Positions 45,117 to 54,203 are shown, numbered from the stretch's first letter. The stretch: DNA of 64,000 nt from Bacteroidota bacterium (GCA_002746975.1 NVXE01000012.1:3202-67201), one strand, 5' to 3'. Notes: generated from the letters alone by a model not told the origin. Numbers and translations: made by a program.

Positions 45117-45842
45117 ATGAAATCACTAAAGATTCTTATCGTCGGAAGTTTGATGTTGTTTGGCTTGAATATTAATGCTCAAGAAAACAGTGTTGTAACA
45201 AATTCTAATGGTTGGTACATGTATTCTGGTACTCATCGTTTGAATGACACATGGGGACTTCATACGCTGTCTCATGTAAGAAGAAATAACATCATTACTG
45301 ATTGGCAGCAGAGTTTAAATCGAATAGGTCTAACCTACCGATTCAAAAACGGAGCTCAGGGCGCATTTGGGTATGATTACGTACTTACATATCCTTATGG
45401 TGACCTTCCTATATCTGAGAAGAAAAGAACTCATGCTATATGGGAGACGATTACTCTCAAACAAGATGTTGGCGTATTTAAAATCTCTCATAGATACAGA
45501 CTAGAGCAATTATTTACAACGACCCTGTCAGAGATAGACTATAAGTTTTCTAATAGATTTAGATATATGTTGTCAACCTCAGTAAACATTAAAGAGGACT
45601 ATTTCATTGCCTTTTTTGACGAGGTTTTTATTTCGTTTGGTGAAAATGTTACTTCAAATAATTTAAACCAAAACAGAATATATCTTGGATTTGGCAAGAA
45701 AATTAATAATGGAAATATACAGATAGGTTATATGAACCAACTTATCAAAAAGGGGCCGAGTGCACTTTTTGAAATGGATAATACACTTATGTTAGGCTTG
45801 AATTATAATTTTGATTTCTCAAAACATACAAATAGGAAGTAA
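45117..45842 (+). CDS. DUF2490 outer membrane protein
   Basis: A 241-residue DUF2490 protein with a signal peptide (cleavage near NINAQ). Strands such as GWYMYSGTHRLNDTWGLHT and TYRFKNGAQGAFGYDYV fit a 12-stranded barrel in the outer membrane. It starts 14 bases after dabB in the same direction. A pore for bicarbonate or other ions is a possible role, based only on this neighbourhood. Confidence 0.85.
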   Translation: MKSLKILIVGSLMLFGLNINAQENSVVTNSNGWYMYSGTHRLNDTWGLHTLSHVRRNNIITDWQQSLNRIGLTYRFKNGAQGAFGYDYVLTYPYGDLPISEKKRTHAIWETITLKQDVGVFKISHRYRLEQLFTTTLSEIDYKFSNRFRYMLSTSVNIKEDYFIAFFDEVFISFGENVTSNNLNQNRIYLGFGKKINNGNIQIGYMNQLIKKGPSALFEMDNTLMLGLNYNFDFSKHTNRK

Positions 45843-45867
45843 GTTAGCAAAAGATAAGATCATCAAT

Positions 45868-46632
45868 ATGAATTCAAACAAGGTAGTATTCTTAAATGCA
45901 GCAGGGCTACAGTTATCAGCTAGGTTAGAAATGCCTAGTGACAACTCGCCTCATGCATTTGCGGTTTTCGCTCACTGCTTTACGTGTAATAAAAATCTTA
46001 CAGCTGTAAGAAATATAGGTAAAGCTTTGACTGCGAATGGTATTGCCGTTTTAAGATTCGATTTCACTGGGTTAGGTGAAAGTGAGGGTGATTTCTCAAA
46101 AACTAACTTCTCGTCTAATGTTGATGATTTAGTTTACGCTGCGAAATTTTTAGAAGAAGAATATCAGGCACCTAAAATATTGATAGGTCATTCTTTAGGA
46201 GGTGCTGCTGTAGTTTTTGCCTCCTCGATGATTCCCAGCATTCAAGCCGTTGCAACTATAGGGGCGCCTTCTCATCCTGACCACGTTCAATTTCTGTTTC
46301 ACGATGAGGTAGATGAAATAAATGAACGGGGAGAAGCTGAATTGACAATTGGAGGAAGACCATTTAAGATTAAGAAACAGTTTTTGGACGATATTAATTC
46401 TAAGAATATGTCTAATAAACTGAAGGCGATGAGGCTACCTATTTTAGTTTCTCACTCACCTCAAGATACGACTGTCGGAATAGAAAATGCCGCAGAGATT
46501 TATAACTCAGCATGGCACCCTAAGAGTTTTATTTCTTTAGATGGTGCTGATCACCTCTTAACTGATAGAAAAGACTCCATTTATGTAGGAGTCATGATTG
46601 CTACTTGGGCATCTCGGTATCTAAAGCCTTAG
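45868..46632 (+). CDS. Alpha/beta hydrolase
   Basis: A 254-residue alpha/beta hydrolase of the type often fused to OsmC domains, here without OsmC. The nucleophile elbow GHSLGGAAVV holds the catalytic Ser, FDFTGLGESEG is the oxyanion-loop region and GADHLL holds the catalytic His. The ATG at 45868 (preceded by an AG-rich stretch) is preferred; a start at 45811 would overlap the DUF2490 gene. Its 3' end overlaps the convergent membrane gene by 32 bases. Confidence 0.88.
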   Translation: MNSNKVVFLNAAGLQLSARLEMPSDNSPHAFAVFAHCFTCNKNLTAVRNIGKALTANGIAVLRFDFTGLGESEGDFSKTNFSSNVDDLVYAAKFLEEEYQAPKILIGHSLGGAAVVFASSMIPSIQAVATIGAPSHPDHVQFLFHDEVDEINERGEAELTIGGRPFKIKKQFLDDINSKNMSNKLKAMRLPILVSHSPQDTTVGIENAAEIYNSAWHPKSFISLDGADHLLTDRKDSIYVGVMIATWASRYLKP

Positions 46633-47245
46633 TCTTAAGCTTTTGATATACCAAAACGTTCATTAACGAAATGACTGGCATGGCAACAAATAATCCAACA
46701 ATTAGAGCCAAGACTCCTCCGATTACAATAATTACGGAAACTATTGCAATTCCCACTAAGTTAAGGACATGACCACGTGTCATATCCCATGAAGTTTTTA
46801 TAGCGTCAGAAAAATTGGGTGTTTCTTGTTCTAAAAGAGCATAATTAAAAAACTGTAATCTAAAAGCAATATATAGGCCTGGAATAATAAGGAATATCAA
46901 ACCAACGATAATAGCAATACTCATAACAACTGACCCAATGATGGTATGAAGGACTAATGAAGAATTTGTTTGAGAGAAAAGTGTTTTCACCTCATAAGAC
47001 TGCCCGTTTATTATATTTAAAAGAATTCTATTAAATCCTAGCGCAAGGATAATCCCGATAACAGATTGAATTATTTGGAAGATAAAGGTGATAAATATGC
47101 TATCACCCATAATAGCAGCCCCTATGATGCTAATACTGGCAGTAGTCACTAAGTAAACTAACAGGATTACGATTATTGAACTAGCATGTTCTTTGAAAAG
47201 TGTCCAAGCTTCAGAAACGATATTTGATATGGAAATGTTATTCAT
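46601..47245 (-). CDS. Six-helix membrane protein of unknown function
   Basis: A 214-residue integral membrane protein with an N-terminal cytoplasmic helix (ISNIVSEAWTLFKEH) and about five or six membrane segments. It resembles the DUF975/glycerophosphoryl-diester phosphodiesterase membrane-domain group. The central ALLEQETPNFSDAIKTSWDMTRGH is characteristic. No catalytic motif is visible. Convergent overlap of 32 bases with the hydrolase gene. Confidence 0.75.
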   Translation of the reverse strand: MNNISISNIVSEAWTLFKEHASSIIVILLVYLVTTASISIIGAAIMGDSIFITFIFQIIQSVIGIILALGFNRILLNIINGQSYEVKTLFSQTNSSLVLHTIIGSVVMSIAIIVGLIFLIIPGLYIAFRLQFFNYALLEQETPNFSDAIKTSWDMTRGHVLNLVGIAIVSVIIVIGGVLALIVGLFVAMPVISLMNVLVYQKLKTKALDTEMPK

Positions 47246-47342
47246 AAAACAATATTAAGCTAATTTATTTAAATGGGACCCTAGAATTTAAGTTTGATAA
47301 TAAAAACACAATTGTAAGAAACTGTTTTGGTGTTTGAACGCA

Positions 47343-47372
47343 TTGTAGTTTGTAAATATACATATACCTTCG
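47343..47372 (+). promoter_or_regulatory. Promoter of the 47377 gene
   Basis: TTG at 47343-47345 and TACCTTCG at 47365-47372, spacer 19 bases. The ATG follows after four bases (TGGC). Confidence 0.6.
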
Positions 47373-47376
47373 TGGC

Positions 47377-47892
47377 ATGAAAAAATTAACCTTAATTGTT
47401 GTTTTGCTTGGGTTAGTGTTTGGAAATACATTCGGTCAAGGAGCTAAAGCGAGTAAGAAGTTATTGAAAACTTTGAATAAAACAGATCTAAATTTTGAGA
47501 CTACTGATGTCGGAGATTTCCGCATCACCATTGCTGTAGAGAACGGGAGAACTCACTTAGTTTTTCTAACTTCACAAATTAATGAATATCATGGTGCTTA
47601 TGTATCCGATTTATATGGTTTTGCTATTGTAAGTAATAGCGACAGTATAAAAATGTTGTCAGATACATATCAAGATTTACTAGTAGAAACTGCTCGTACT
47701 ACCGTCGGTAGTTGGGGTATTTATTACTCTGACGATAAAACACAAGCTGGGATAGCATACATAGCTAAAATCACTTCGAATATTACTTCAGAAGAATTAA
47801 AAGCTCATATTTTAGGTGTTGCATTAATTGCCGATTTAAAAGAACTAGAGTGGGAGAAAAGTGGGTTTATTTTAGAATCAGATCAGTGGTAA
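47377..47892 (+). CDS. Exported protein of unknown function
   Basis: A 171-residue protein with a signal peptide (cleavage after TFGQ). The rest has alternating strands and helices (DFRITIAVENGRTHLVFLTS and ITSEELKAHILGVALIADLKE). No family was recognised. It stands one base before the next small gene, so they form a pair, and the promoter above predicts a leaderless mRNA. Confidence 0.7.
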   Translation: MKKLTLIVVLLGLVFGNTFGQGAKASKKLLKTLNKTDLNFETTDVGDFRITIAVENGRTHLVFLTSQINEYHGAYVSDLYGFAIVSNSDSIKMLSDTYQDLLVETARTTVGSWGIYYSDDKTQAGIAYIAKITSNITSEELKAHILGVALIADLKELEWEKSGFILESDQW

Positions 47893-47893
47893 T

Positions 47894-48271
47894 ATGAATA
47901 GAAAGTCTAGAAAGGCACTTGATTGCAAGCTTATAGGTCCTAGCGAAATTAATTCAGGTTATTTTCGTTATGAGGTTACAATTCAAGAATCTGATGGGGA
48001 AATATACAAGGCGCCGGCATTCGGTAGAGATATGCAGGATGCTTTAAGTCGCCTAGTTTGGAGTGAGAGAACAGAAGCAGTTACGCGTTTTGCAAACAAA
48101 AAGTCGTGGTTACAAGTTATTCCATTGATTAGTTTACTATGCGTTCTGGGAGTATTTGCTTTTCAAGCTCAGTCCCAAAACAACCCTGCTTGGATATTAG
48201 GCGGGCTTGCTTCTATTGGAGCAATATTTGGACTTTCAATTCTCTGGAGTCAGCATATAAACAAACACTAA
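47894..48271 (+). CDS. Small two-helix membrane protein
   Basis: A 125-residue protein of unknown function. Residues 1-70 are soluble and include an ankyrin-free alpha/beta stretch (YFRYEVTIQESDGEIYKAP). Two membrane segments follow (about 75-92 and 97-117). It is coupled to the exported protein upstream, with only one base between the stop and the ATG. Confidence 0.7.
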   Translation: MNRKSRKALDCKLIGPSEINSGYFRYEVTIQESDGEIYKAPAFGRDMQDALSRLVWSERTEAVTRFANKKSWLQVIPLISLLCVLGVFAFQAQSQNNPAWILGGLASIGAIFGLSILWSQHINKH

Positions 48272-48289
48272 ACCTGACACTAAAATGAC

Positions 48290-48318
48290 TTGAAGTATCT
48301 CAAGGTGTAATAATTTTG
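48290..48318 (+). promoter_or_regulatory. Promoter of the TonB-dependent receptor gene
   Basis: TTG at 48290-48292 and a perfect TAATTTTG at 48311-48318, with an 18-base spacer. The ATG follows after four bases (CATC). Confidence 0.65.
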
Positions 48319-48322
48319 CATC

Positions 48323-50545
48323 ATGAATCTACAGTCAAGGCTTACAGTGTTTTCTTTCCTGCTGTTAGTTGTTTTTCTTCTGGCTGCCACGTTAAACCCT
48401 TCTGTAGTGTTTGCACAAACAAACGCTTATTACTTATCTGGAACTATAACGTCAGATGAGGGCACGCCAGTAAATGGTGCTAATGTGTATTCTCATACTT
48501 TAGAACTAGGTACTACTTCAAATGAGTCGGGTGAATTCAGCCTAGGTCCTATAAATTGTTTTCCCTCGGATATTATTGTATTCCAAATTAGTTCAGTCGG
48601 ATTTAGAACAAAACAAGTAAAATCTACTATTTCAGAACTGAATTTAAAGATTAGACTTAAGAGAGATGTACTCGAATTAAATGAAGTTGTAGTCGAGTCA
48701 ATAACTAATCAAGCAGAAGGAGTGTGCCTAGTGAAAGTTGCCACCATAAATGTTGAGCAGTTAGATAGATCTAGTTCTCCTTCTCGTATAGAATCGCTTG
48801 CAAGTGAACCAGGAGTAGAGATGATTTCTATGGGTTCAGGTGTGTTAAAGCCTGTTATCAGGGGCTTATCGGGATTGAGAGTTGCAACATTATTTAGAGG
48901 AGTTAGAATAGAAAGCCAAGCTTGGGGAGCTGAACACGGAATTTATTTCCCCGAACAAGGTATTGATAGAGTAGAAATAATTAGAGGGCCTGGCGCTCTG
49001 GTTTTCGGTGCTGATGCAATAGGAGGGGTTCTGAATTTCCTCCCTGAAAACCCTCTTCTTGATGTAGGTAGAGAATCAAATATCTCTATGCGAGGTTTTT
49101 CTGCCACTTCCGGACTTCAAGCGTCGTTCCAAACAAAAAAACGATCTCGTCATTCACATCATGCTTTCAGTGGTGGCTACAATAAGCACTATGACTACAT
49201 GCTTCCTAACGGATTAGCAGCGGAAAACTCTCGTTATAAGCAATTTTTTGCTCAAGGAGTATGGGGTTATATCAGAGACTGGGGTAAGATAGAAGGAGTT
49301 TATTCGTCATCGTATAATACAGCAGGATTAATGGGGGGCGGTGGTTTTCAACGTTCAGGGGATCATCTTGTGTCTACATCGGCAACTATTATTTCTAATA
49401 ATTGGCTGATTAAACCATCGATTGGGTACCAATTAAATCACAGGAAAGAATTTGACATTCCCTTAAACTTTGAGGGTGTGAATGTTAATACTGACTCTGC
49501 CTATTCTAATGCCGGAGATGTAGACCTGAGTCTTAGAATTCTTAGATTCGATACTCAAGCAAAAAGAACTCAAGGAGAATTTACTTGGCTGTTTGGTTCT
49601 CAAGGCTTCATTTCTACAAACGTAAATAACGCTGACGAAGTATTTATTCCAAACGCTTCAATTAATGAGCTGAGTGCCTTTTCTATTTCTACTTGGGAAA
49701 GGGATAAGATCAGTTTGCAGATAGGAATTCGGTATGACGATAGAAATATTTCGACATTAGACTGGTCAAATAATTATAAATATCTATCATATTCTCTAGG
49801 TTCTAATTACGACTTAAACGATTTGTCATCCTTAAGGGTGAGTTTCTCTCACGGAAATAGAGCGCCAGGTCTTTCAGAATTAGTTGCCGACGGGATTCAT
49901 GATGGGGCTTACCGATATGAAATAGGTAATGTCGAATTAAATCATGAAAGGAGCTATAGTTTGGATTTAGGTTATGAATTGAGGTTACATAACGTTGCTT
50001 TTGACTTCTCTGTTTATCGAAATACAATCGTGAATTATATCTATTTGGCCTCAACAGGAGAATACATTGAAGGATACAAAGTGTATAAATTTGCTGCTAC
50101 AGATGCTGAATTTAGTGGACTTGAGCTAGGTCTATCTTTTAGACCAAACCTAATTCCAGGTCTTTATCTATCAAATGCCATCTCTTATGTTAGAGGTGTC
50201 AGTACTGAAGGATACCTACCTCTAATCCCCCCCATGAACCTTCACTCAGAGTTAGGGTATGAGCGTAGTATATTTATGAATGTTAAAGATGTCTATGCTA
50301 ATATTAGTAGCGATTTAGTTGCATCTGCTGTTAGAGTATCAAGTGGGGAATCTATTTCGCCAGGTTATGGAATTGTAAATTTTAGCTTAGGAGCTTCTTT
50401 AGCACATAACTTGACATTGGGGTTAGCAGCTAAGAACTTATTCAATAAAGAGTACATTCCACACTTGTCACTTGTTAAGAATATGGGCATTCCTCAAGCC
50501 GGAAGAAGTATAAGTTTAAGGTTAGTTTTTAAAGTTTCTACATAA
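48323..50545 (+). CDS. TonB-dependent outer membrane receptor
   Basis: A 740-residue receptor. After the signal peptide (to about residue 33) comes a carboxypeptidase-regulatory-like domain (about 38-115), then the plug domain with VEIIRGPGALVFGADAIGGV (about 220-240) and a barrel closing with SLRLVFKVS. The plug and SusC-less architecture fit import of metal complexes such as iron chelates, haem or copper; no specific substrate can be named. No siderophore or haem-uptake genes are nearby. Confidence 0.93.
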   Translation: MNLQSRLTVFSFLLLVVFLLAATLNPSVVFAQTNAYYLSGTITSDEGTPVNGANVYSHTLELGTTSNESGEFSLGPINCFPSDIIVFQISSVGFRTKQVKSTISELNLKIRLKRDVLELNEVVVESITNQAEGVCLVKVATINVEQLDRSSSPSRIESLASEPGVEMISMGSGVLKPVIRGLSGLRVATLFRGVRIESQAWGAEHGIYFPEQGIDRVEIIRGPGALVFGADAIGGVLNFLPENPLLDVGRESNISMRGFSATSGLQASFQTKKRSRHSHHAFSGGYNKHYDYMLPNGLAAENSRYKQFFAQGVWGYIRDWGKIEGVYSSSYNTAGLMGGGGFQRSGDHLVSTSATIISNNWLIKPSIGYQLNHRKEFDIPLNFEGVNVNTDSAYSNAGDVDLSLRILRFDTQAKRTQGEFTWLFGSQGFISTNVNNADEVFIPNASINELSAFSISTWERDKISLQIGIRYDDRNISTLDWSNNYKYLSYSLGSNYDLNDLSSLRVSFSHGNRAPGLSELVADGIHDGAYRYEIGNVELNHERSYSLDLGYELRLHNVAFDFSVYRNTIVNYIYLASTGEYIEGYKVYKFAATDAEFSGLELGLSFRPNLIPGLYLSNAISYVRGVSTEGYLPLIPPMNLHSELGYERSIFMNVKDVYANISSDLVASAVRVSSGESISPGYGIVNFSLGASLAHNLTLGLAAKNLFNKEYIPHLSLVKNMGIPQAGRSISLRLVFKVST

Positions 50546-50582
50546 ATCGAAACTTTTTTATGTTAAATGCGTTAATGATGTT

Positions 50583-50699
50583 ATGGACAACATAACTTTT
50601 ATATCAGTATACTTTTTAGCCGTATTAAGTTGGGCTACTTTTTGGGGAATTCAATTGACAGCACGTGCAGTTTTAGAGCTTCTGCCTAATCGATCATAG
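50583..50699 (+). CDS. Putative 38-residue membrane peptide
   Basis: A short frame with a membrane helix (FISVYFLAVLSWATFWGIQ) and an amphipathic tail with LTARAVLELLPNRS. It lies between the TonB receptor and the small membrane protein at 51026. No Shine-Dalgarno or clear promoter is seen; it could be a real peptide or chance. No related sequence is known to me. Confidence 0.35.
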   Translation: MDNITFISVYFLAVLSWATFWGIQLTARAVLELLPNRS

Positions 50700-51025
50700 A
50701 TTGATTCGCGTAATTGATAATAAACCTTTAGTTAATAGGTATAGTATCTTCAGAAAATAACCTTATTTAAACGAGTTTTTCACAAAAAATGTGATAAAAC
50801 GACGTGTTTTAGTGTTTTTGTATCTACTCAAAACCGCTTGAAAATCAAATAATTGGCTCATTTAGGGCCTTTTTGTTACAGGTGTTATTTTATCTTAATG
50901 CTTGTGTTTTAAGGTGTTGCAGAGGATTTTAACAATTCAACGTGAATTTTAAAAAAAGGGAGTATTCAGTTGTATGCTTATTATTACAAATATTGGCCTC
51001 AGTTGTAAACAAAAACCCTTATACA
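50700..51025. other. AT-rich intergenic stretch without a recognised gene
   Basis: About 326 bases between the small peptide and the membrane protein. I see AT-rich sequence and no confident frame, hairpin or promoter. A GTG-started frame at 50942 could extend the next gene by 28 residues. Confidence 0.5.
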
Positions 51026-51253
51026 ATGGATAACGTTTTTAAATTTATGGGAGGCTTTTTCAAAGGTCTTACCCAACTGATGATCGGTTTCGCTGCTTTA
51101 GCAGTTGTGACTGAAGTAGTGTTCGGAGCAGCAATGTTCCCAGGTATGGAAGTTGTAGATAACCTCACGGGGTTAATCTCTCAGCTCGGAAATGGAGGAT
51201 TTGTAGGCTTAGTTGCCTTGTTAATTCTTTGGTCTATACTTGATCGCAAGTAA
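51026..51253 (+). CDS. Small membrane protein with two helices
   Basis: A 75-residue protein of unknown function with two hydrophobic stretches (about 15-37 and 54-72) and an N-terminal MDNVFKFMGGFFKGLTQ. A longer frame from GTG 50942 would add 28 residues with no membrane logic, so the ATG at 51026 is preferred. A strong hairpin follows it at 51280. Confidence 0.65.
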   Translation: MDNVFKFMGGFFKGLTQLMIGFAALAVVTEVVFGAAMFPGMEVVDNLTGLISQLGNGGFVGLVALLILWSILDRK

Positions 51254-51279
51254 CAGGTCTACCTAAAATAAAATAAAGG

Positions 51280-51303
51280 CGGTCCGGATTTGCCGGACCG
51301 TAC
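51280..51303 (+). terminator. Terminator after the small membrane gene
   Basis: An 8-bp perfect stem CGGTCCGG/CCGGACCG with a five-base loop; the T-run is short. Confidence 0.65.
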
Positions 51304-51346
51304 TTTATAAATCCAAGGACTTTGAATAAGCATTAACCCCTTTCCC

Positions 51347-51826
51347 ATGGAACGCTATGCAACCATAGTTTTGCTAGTTGTCAGTGTAGCTGCTCTTAGC
51401 TACCTCAAGACTGAGCAACTCGATTTTTACGCTGCTAACGCCGAAGCCTCAGAGGCAGCCGCAGTAGAAGCCGCCGCAGTAGAAGCCGCCGAGCGTATTG
51501 AAGCTGCGAAAATTAAATTTACCATCCCTCATGATCGCGATGCTAATACTACAGATATTGTTGTAGCATTAGACGGAAGTGATTCTTTCGACTTGGAAGG
51601 TGACTCACTTTTTTACGCTTGGTCACAAACATCAGGTAGCGATGTATATCTTCAATATGAAGATGATTCTAACGGAAATACAGCAACTTTTGTAGCTAAC
51701 CCAGGAGAATACACCTTTAAGTTAACAGTATCTGATGCCTACGGAAGTTCGTCTTCAAATGAAACTACTATAGCTGTTGAAGCAGAGCCTAACTCTCCTC
51801 CTGAAGCAGTGGTGAAAGTATATTAA
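51347..51826 (+). CDS. Membrane-anchored or secreted PKD-like domain protein
   Basis: A 159-residue protein. It has an N-terminal hydrophobic segment (about 5-20), a helical Ala/Glu-rich linker (ASEAAAVEAAAVEAAE, partly repeated) and an Ig-like PKD/REJ domain (about 56-150) with DGSDSFDLEGDSLFYAWSQ and YTFKLTVSD. PKD domains mediate extracellular binding. It ends without a sorting domain. The start is not certain; no promoter is clear. Confidence 0.72.
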   Translation: MERYATIVLLVVSVAALSYLKTEQLDFYAANAEASEAAAVEAAAVEAAERIEAAKIKFTIPHDRDANTTDIVVALDGSDSFDLEGDSLFYAWSQTSGSDVYLQYEDDSNGNTATFVANPGEYTFKLTVSDAYGSSSSNETTIAVEAEPNSPPEAVVKVY

Positions 51827-51870
51827 GAAAATAGACTAAGTCATAAAATACATATATGGTCTTTCTAATC

Positions 51871-51907
51871 ATGAAGCGCGTCTCTTTTACGGTGACGCGT
51901 TTTTCAT
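51871..51907 (+). terminator. Terminator after the PKD gene
   Basis: Stem CGCGTC/GACGCG with outer ATGAA/TTCAT pairing and a T run (51900-51904). Confidence 0.6.
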
Positions 51908-51947
51908 GGCGTAACTTTACATTTCAAAAGCTAGTTAAAGTTACCAT

Positions 51948-53054
51948 ATGGTTATTCCTGCTCGAACACTATCTCCTAAAGAATTCCTTGCTCAAGCAGA
52001 ACGAGGAGGAATAATTTTGGATGTTAGAAGCCCTGGGGAATTTGCTGAAGGGCATATCACTGGAGCCAAATCTTGGCCTTTATTTTCGGATGAAGAAAGA
52101 GCTGAAATTGGAACTTTATATAAACAGAAGTCTAGAGAAAAAGCTGTAGATCTAGGACTAGAAATTATAGGCCCTAAAATGGCGGAAATGGCAAGATATG
52201 GGCGTGAACTATTTGACTCTCAGTTATCCGATGAAGGTTTGCCTTCTCGTAATTCGTTGTTAATACACTGTTGGAGAGGAGGGATGCGGTCTGAATCCGT
52301 TGCTTGGTTATTAAGAACGGCAGGAGTTCCGGCTGTAGTTTTAGATGGTGGATACAAGAATTTCCGATCATATGCTCGAGGTATGTTTGATGTGAAAATA
52401 GATTTTGCTGTGCTTGGCGGATATACGGGTTCTGCAAAAACGGATACTCTGTTAGAGCTTAAAAAAATTAAGGGAGAATCAGTGATAGATCTTGAGGGAA
52501 TGGCAAAACATTTCGGTTCAGCTTTTGGTAATTTGGAAAGAATTCAACAACCGACTACTCAGCAGTTTTCTAATGACCTTTTTTTTAAATTGAGGGAATT
52601 GAATGCTTGGAACGAAAGAGATCCTGCACGAGTTAGGCCTATTTGGGTTGAGAACGAAAGTCGCACCATAGGTATGGTCGATATGCCCGAACCGATTTTC
52701 ACTCAACTAATAGCATCAAGGTGTTTCGAAATGCAGCGCACTGAAGATGATAGAGTTAAGCATCTAGTACAGATGTATGGTGAAATTGACACCAATTTAT
52801 TAGCAGTAGCTTTTAATAACATAGCTAATAAGTTAGGAGGAGACAATGTTAATAAGGCATTAGCGGCGTTGGAGCAAGGGGATTTATATACAGCAGCTAG
52901 TATTGCTTTGGTTTATTACGACAAAACCTATTCTCACGGGCTAACTAAGCGCAATGAAGATTTAAGAACAAATGTTGATTGTCGCAACCTTACTCCTTCT
53001 GATTGTGCAAAGCATTTAAGTAATTTTTTAACTGATTTTTTATGTCTGAATTGA
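51948..53054 (+). CDS. mnmH: tRNA 2-selenouridine synthase MnmH/SelU
   Basis: A 368-residue enzyme that exchanges the sulfur of 2-thiouridine at the wobble position of certain tRNAs for selenium. The rhodanese domain has its active Cys in [14 protein letters not shown] (Cys near 105), and a P-loop-like GGYTGSAKT segment follows near 160. It overlaps selD by 13 bases, so both are one unit with selD supplying selenophosphate. No selA or selB appears, and both proteins use Cys, so selenium here serves tRNA and not selenoprotein synthesis as far as the window shows. Confidence 0.93.
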   Translation: MVIPARTLSPKEFLAQAERGGIILDVRSPGEFAEGHITGAKSWPLFSDEERAEIGTLYKQKSREKAVDLGLEIIGPKMAEMARYGRELFDSQLSDEGLPSRNSLLIHCWRGGMRSESVAWLLRTAGVPAVVLDGGYKNFRSYARGMFDVKIDFAVLGGYTGSAKTDTLLELKKIKGESVIDLEGMAKHFGSAFGNLERIQQPTTQQFSNDLFFKLRELNAWNERDPARVRPIWVENESRTIGMVDMPEPIFTQLIASRCFEMQRTEDDRVKHLVQMYGEIDTNLLAVAFNNIANKLGGDNVNKALAALEQGDLYTAASIALVYYDKTYSHGLTKRNEDLRTNVDCRNLTPSDCAKHLSNFLTDFLCLN

Positions 53055-54094
53055 TTCGTTTAACGCAGTATTCCCACGGTGCTGGATGCGGCTGTAAAAT
53101 CGCACCAGGTGTTCTACATTCAATGCTGTCATGCATGAATAATGATATAGTTTACCCAAACTTGGTTGTAGGAAATGACACAAAGGATGATGCAGCTGTT
53201 GTAGATCTAGGTGATGGAACTGGAATTGTTAGTACAACAGACTTTTTTATGCCTATTGTTGATGATCCGCATACTTTTGGTAGAATAGCTGCCGCAAATG
53301 CTATTTCTGATATTTATGCAATGGGAGGTACCCCGCTTATGGCAATTGCCATACTTGGTTGGCCTATAAATAAACTGAAGCCAGAGGTTGCAGGTATGGT
53401 TTTAGAAGGAGGGAGGTCTGTGTGTGCTGAGGCCGGAATACCTCTTGCGGGTGGTCATAGTATAGATTCTCCTGAGCCCATTTTTGGACTTGCTGTTACG
53501 GGAAGAGTGCCTCTTGCTAATTTGAAAGCTAATGCGTCTGCTCATGTAGGGGATGTCCTTTTTCTTACCAAACCGCTCGGTGTAGGAATGGTTACAACGG
53601 CAGAGAAAAAGGGGCTAGTTTCTAAAGAACACATAGCTTCAGCCATAGAATCAATGACTAAGCTTAATATTGTCGGAGCTAAGCTCTCAGAAGTTAAAGG
53701 CGTTAACGCAATGACAGACGTTACAGGATTTGGGTTGATGGGGCATCTACTTGAGCTCTGTCAGGGTTCAGGCACTCGAGCCGTCATAGATTTCAATTCA
53801 GTGCCCACTTTAGATCGAAAAGCACTAGAATCATATCACTCTCAGGGATGCGTCCCAGGTGGAGCACGTCGTAATTTCGAGAGTTACGGCAAGCACTTAG
53901 ATATTCCAAAGGGCTTCATTAGAGATCTTCTCTGTGATCCACAAACGAGTGGTGGTTTGCTAGTTTCGGTATCCAATGATTCAAGTGTAGAAGAAGTAAA
54001 ATCTATATTGATTTCAAGTGGGCTATCTTCAGAAATAATCGGATACCTTAAAGAGGCGGACCCGACTGCTCATACAGTCCTCATTAAGACTTAA
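53042..54094 (+). CDS. selD: Selenide, water dikinase
   Basis: A 350-residue SelD enzyme, which makes selenophosphate from selenide and ATP. The glycine-rich N-terminal motif [12 protein letters not shown] (active Cys and Lys near 17-20) is present, and there is no in-frame TGA where some bacteria use selenocysteine. The Asp/Gly-rich [11 protein letters not shown] motif near 55-65 is also typical. It overlaps mnmH by 13 bases, indicating coupled translation. Confidence 0.95.
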   Translation: MSELIRLTQYSHGAGCGCKIAPGVLHSMLSCMNNDIVYPNLVVGNDTKDDAAVVDLGDGTGIVSTTDFFMPIVDDPHTFGRIAAANAISDIYAMGGTPLMAIAILGWPINKLKPEVAGMVLEGGRSVCAEAGIPLAGGHSIDSPEPIFGLAVTGRVPLANLKANASAHVGDVLFLTKPLGVGMVTTAEKKGLVSKEHIASAIESMTKLNIVGAKLSEVKGVNAMTDVTGFGLMGHLLELCQGSGTRAVIDFNSVPTLDRKALESYHSQGCVPGGARRNFESYGKHLDIPKGFIRDLLCDPQTSGGLLVSVSNDSSVEEVKSILISSGLSSEIIGYLKEADPTAHTVLIKT

Positions 54095-54169
54095 AACAGA
54101 AGTGAAATATTAGTGTTTCGCATTTTTTAGGAGTGAAATATCAAAACTAATATGAATCATTGCGATATT

Positions 54170-54194
54170 GATAGTAATGCTATTACTATCTTAG
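54170..54194 (+). promoter_or_regulatory. Operator and promoter of the TetR-SulP-CA operon
   Basis: A perfect inverted repeat with 9-base arms (54170-54178 and 54182-54190, spacer GCT) overlaps the -7-like TATCTTAG at 54187-54194. It lies ten to thirty bases before the TetR ATG, so the regulator should bind its own promoter. Confidence 0.7.
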
Positions 54195-54203
54195 CGCTTC
54201 ACA

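Noticed and set aside
53042-53120. Selenocysteine in SelD
   Set aside because: The active site codon is TGC/TGT (Cys) in GCGCK; no in-frame TGA.
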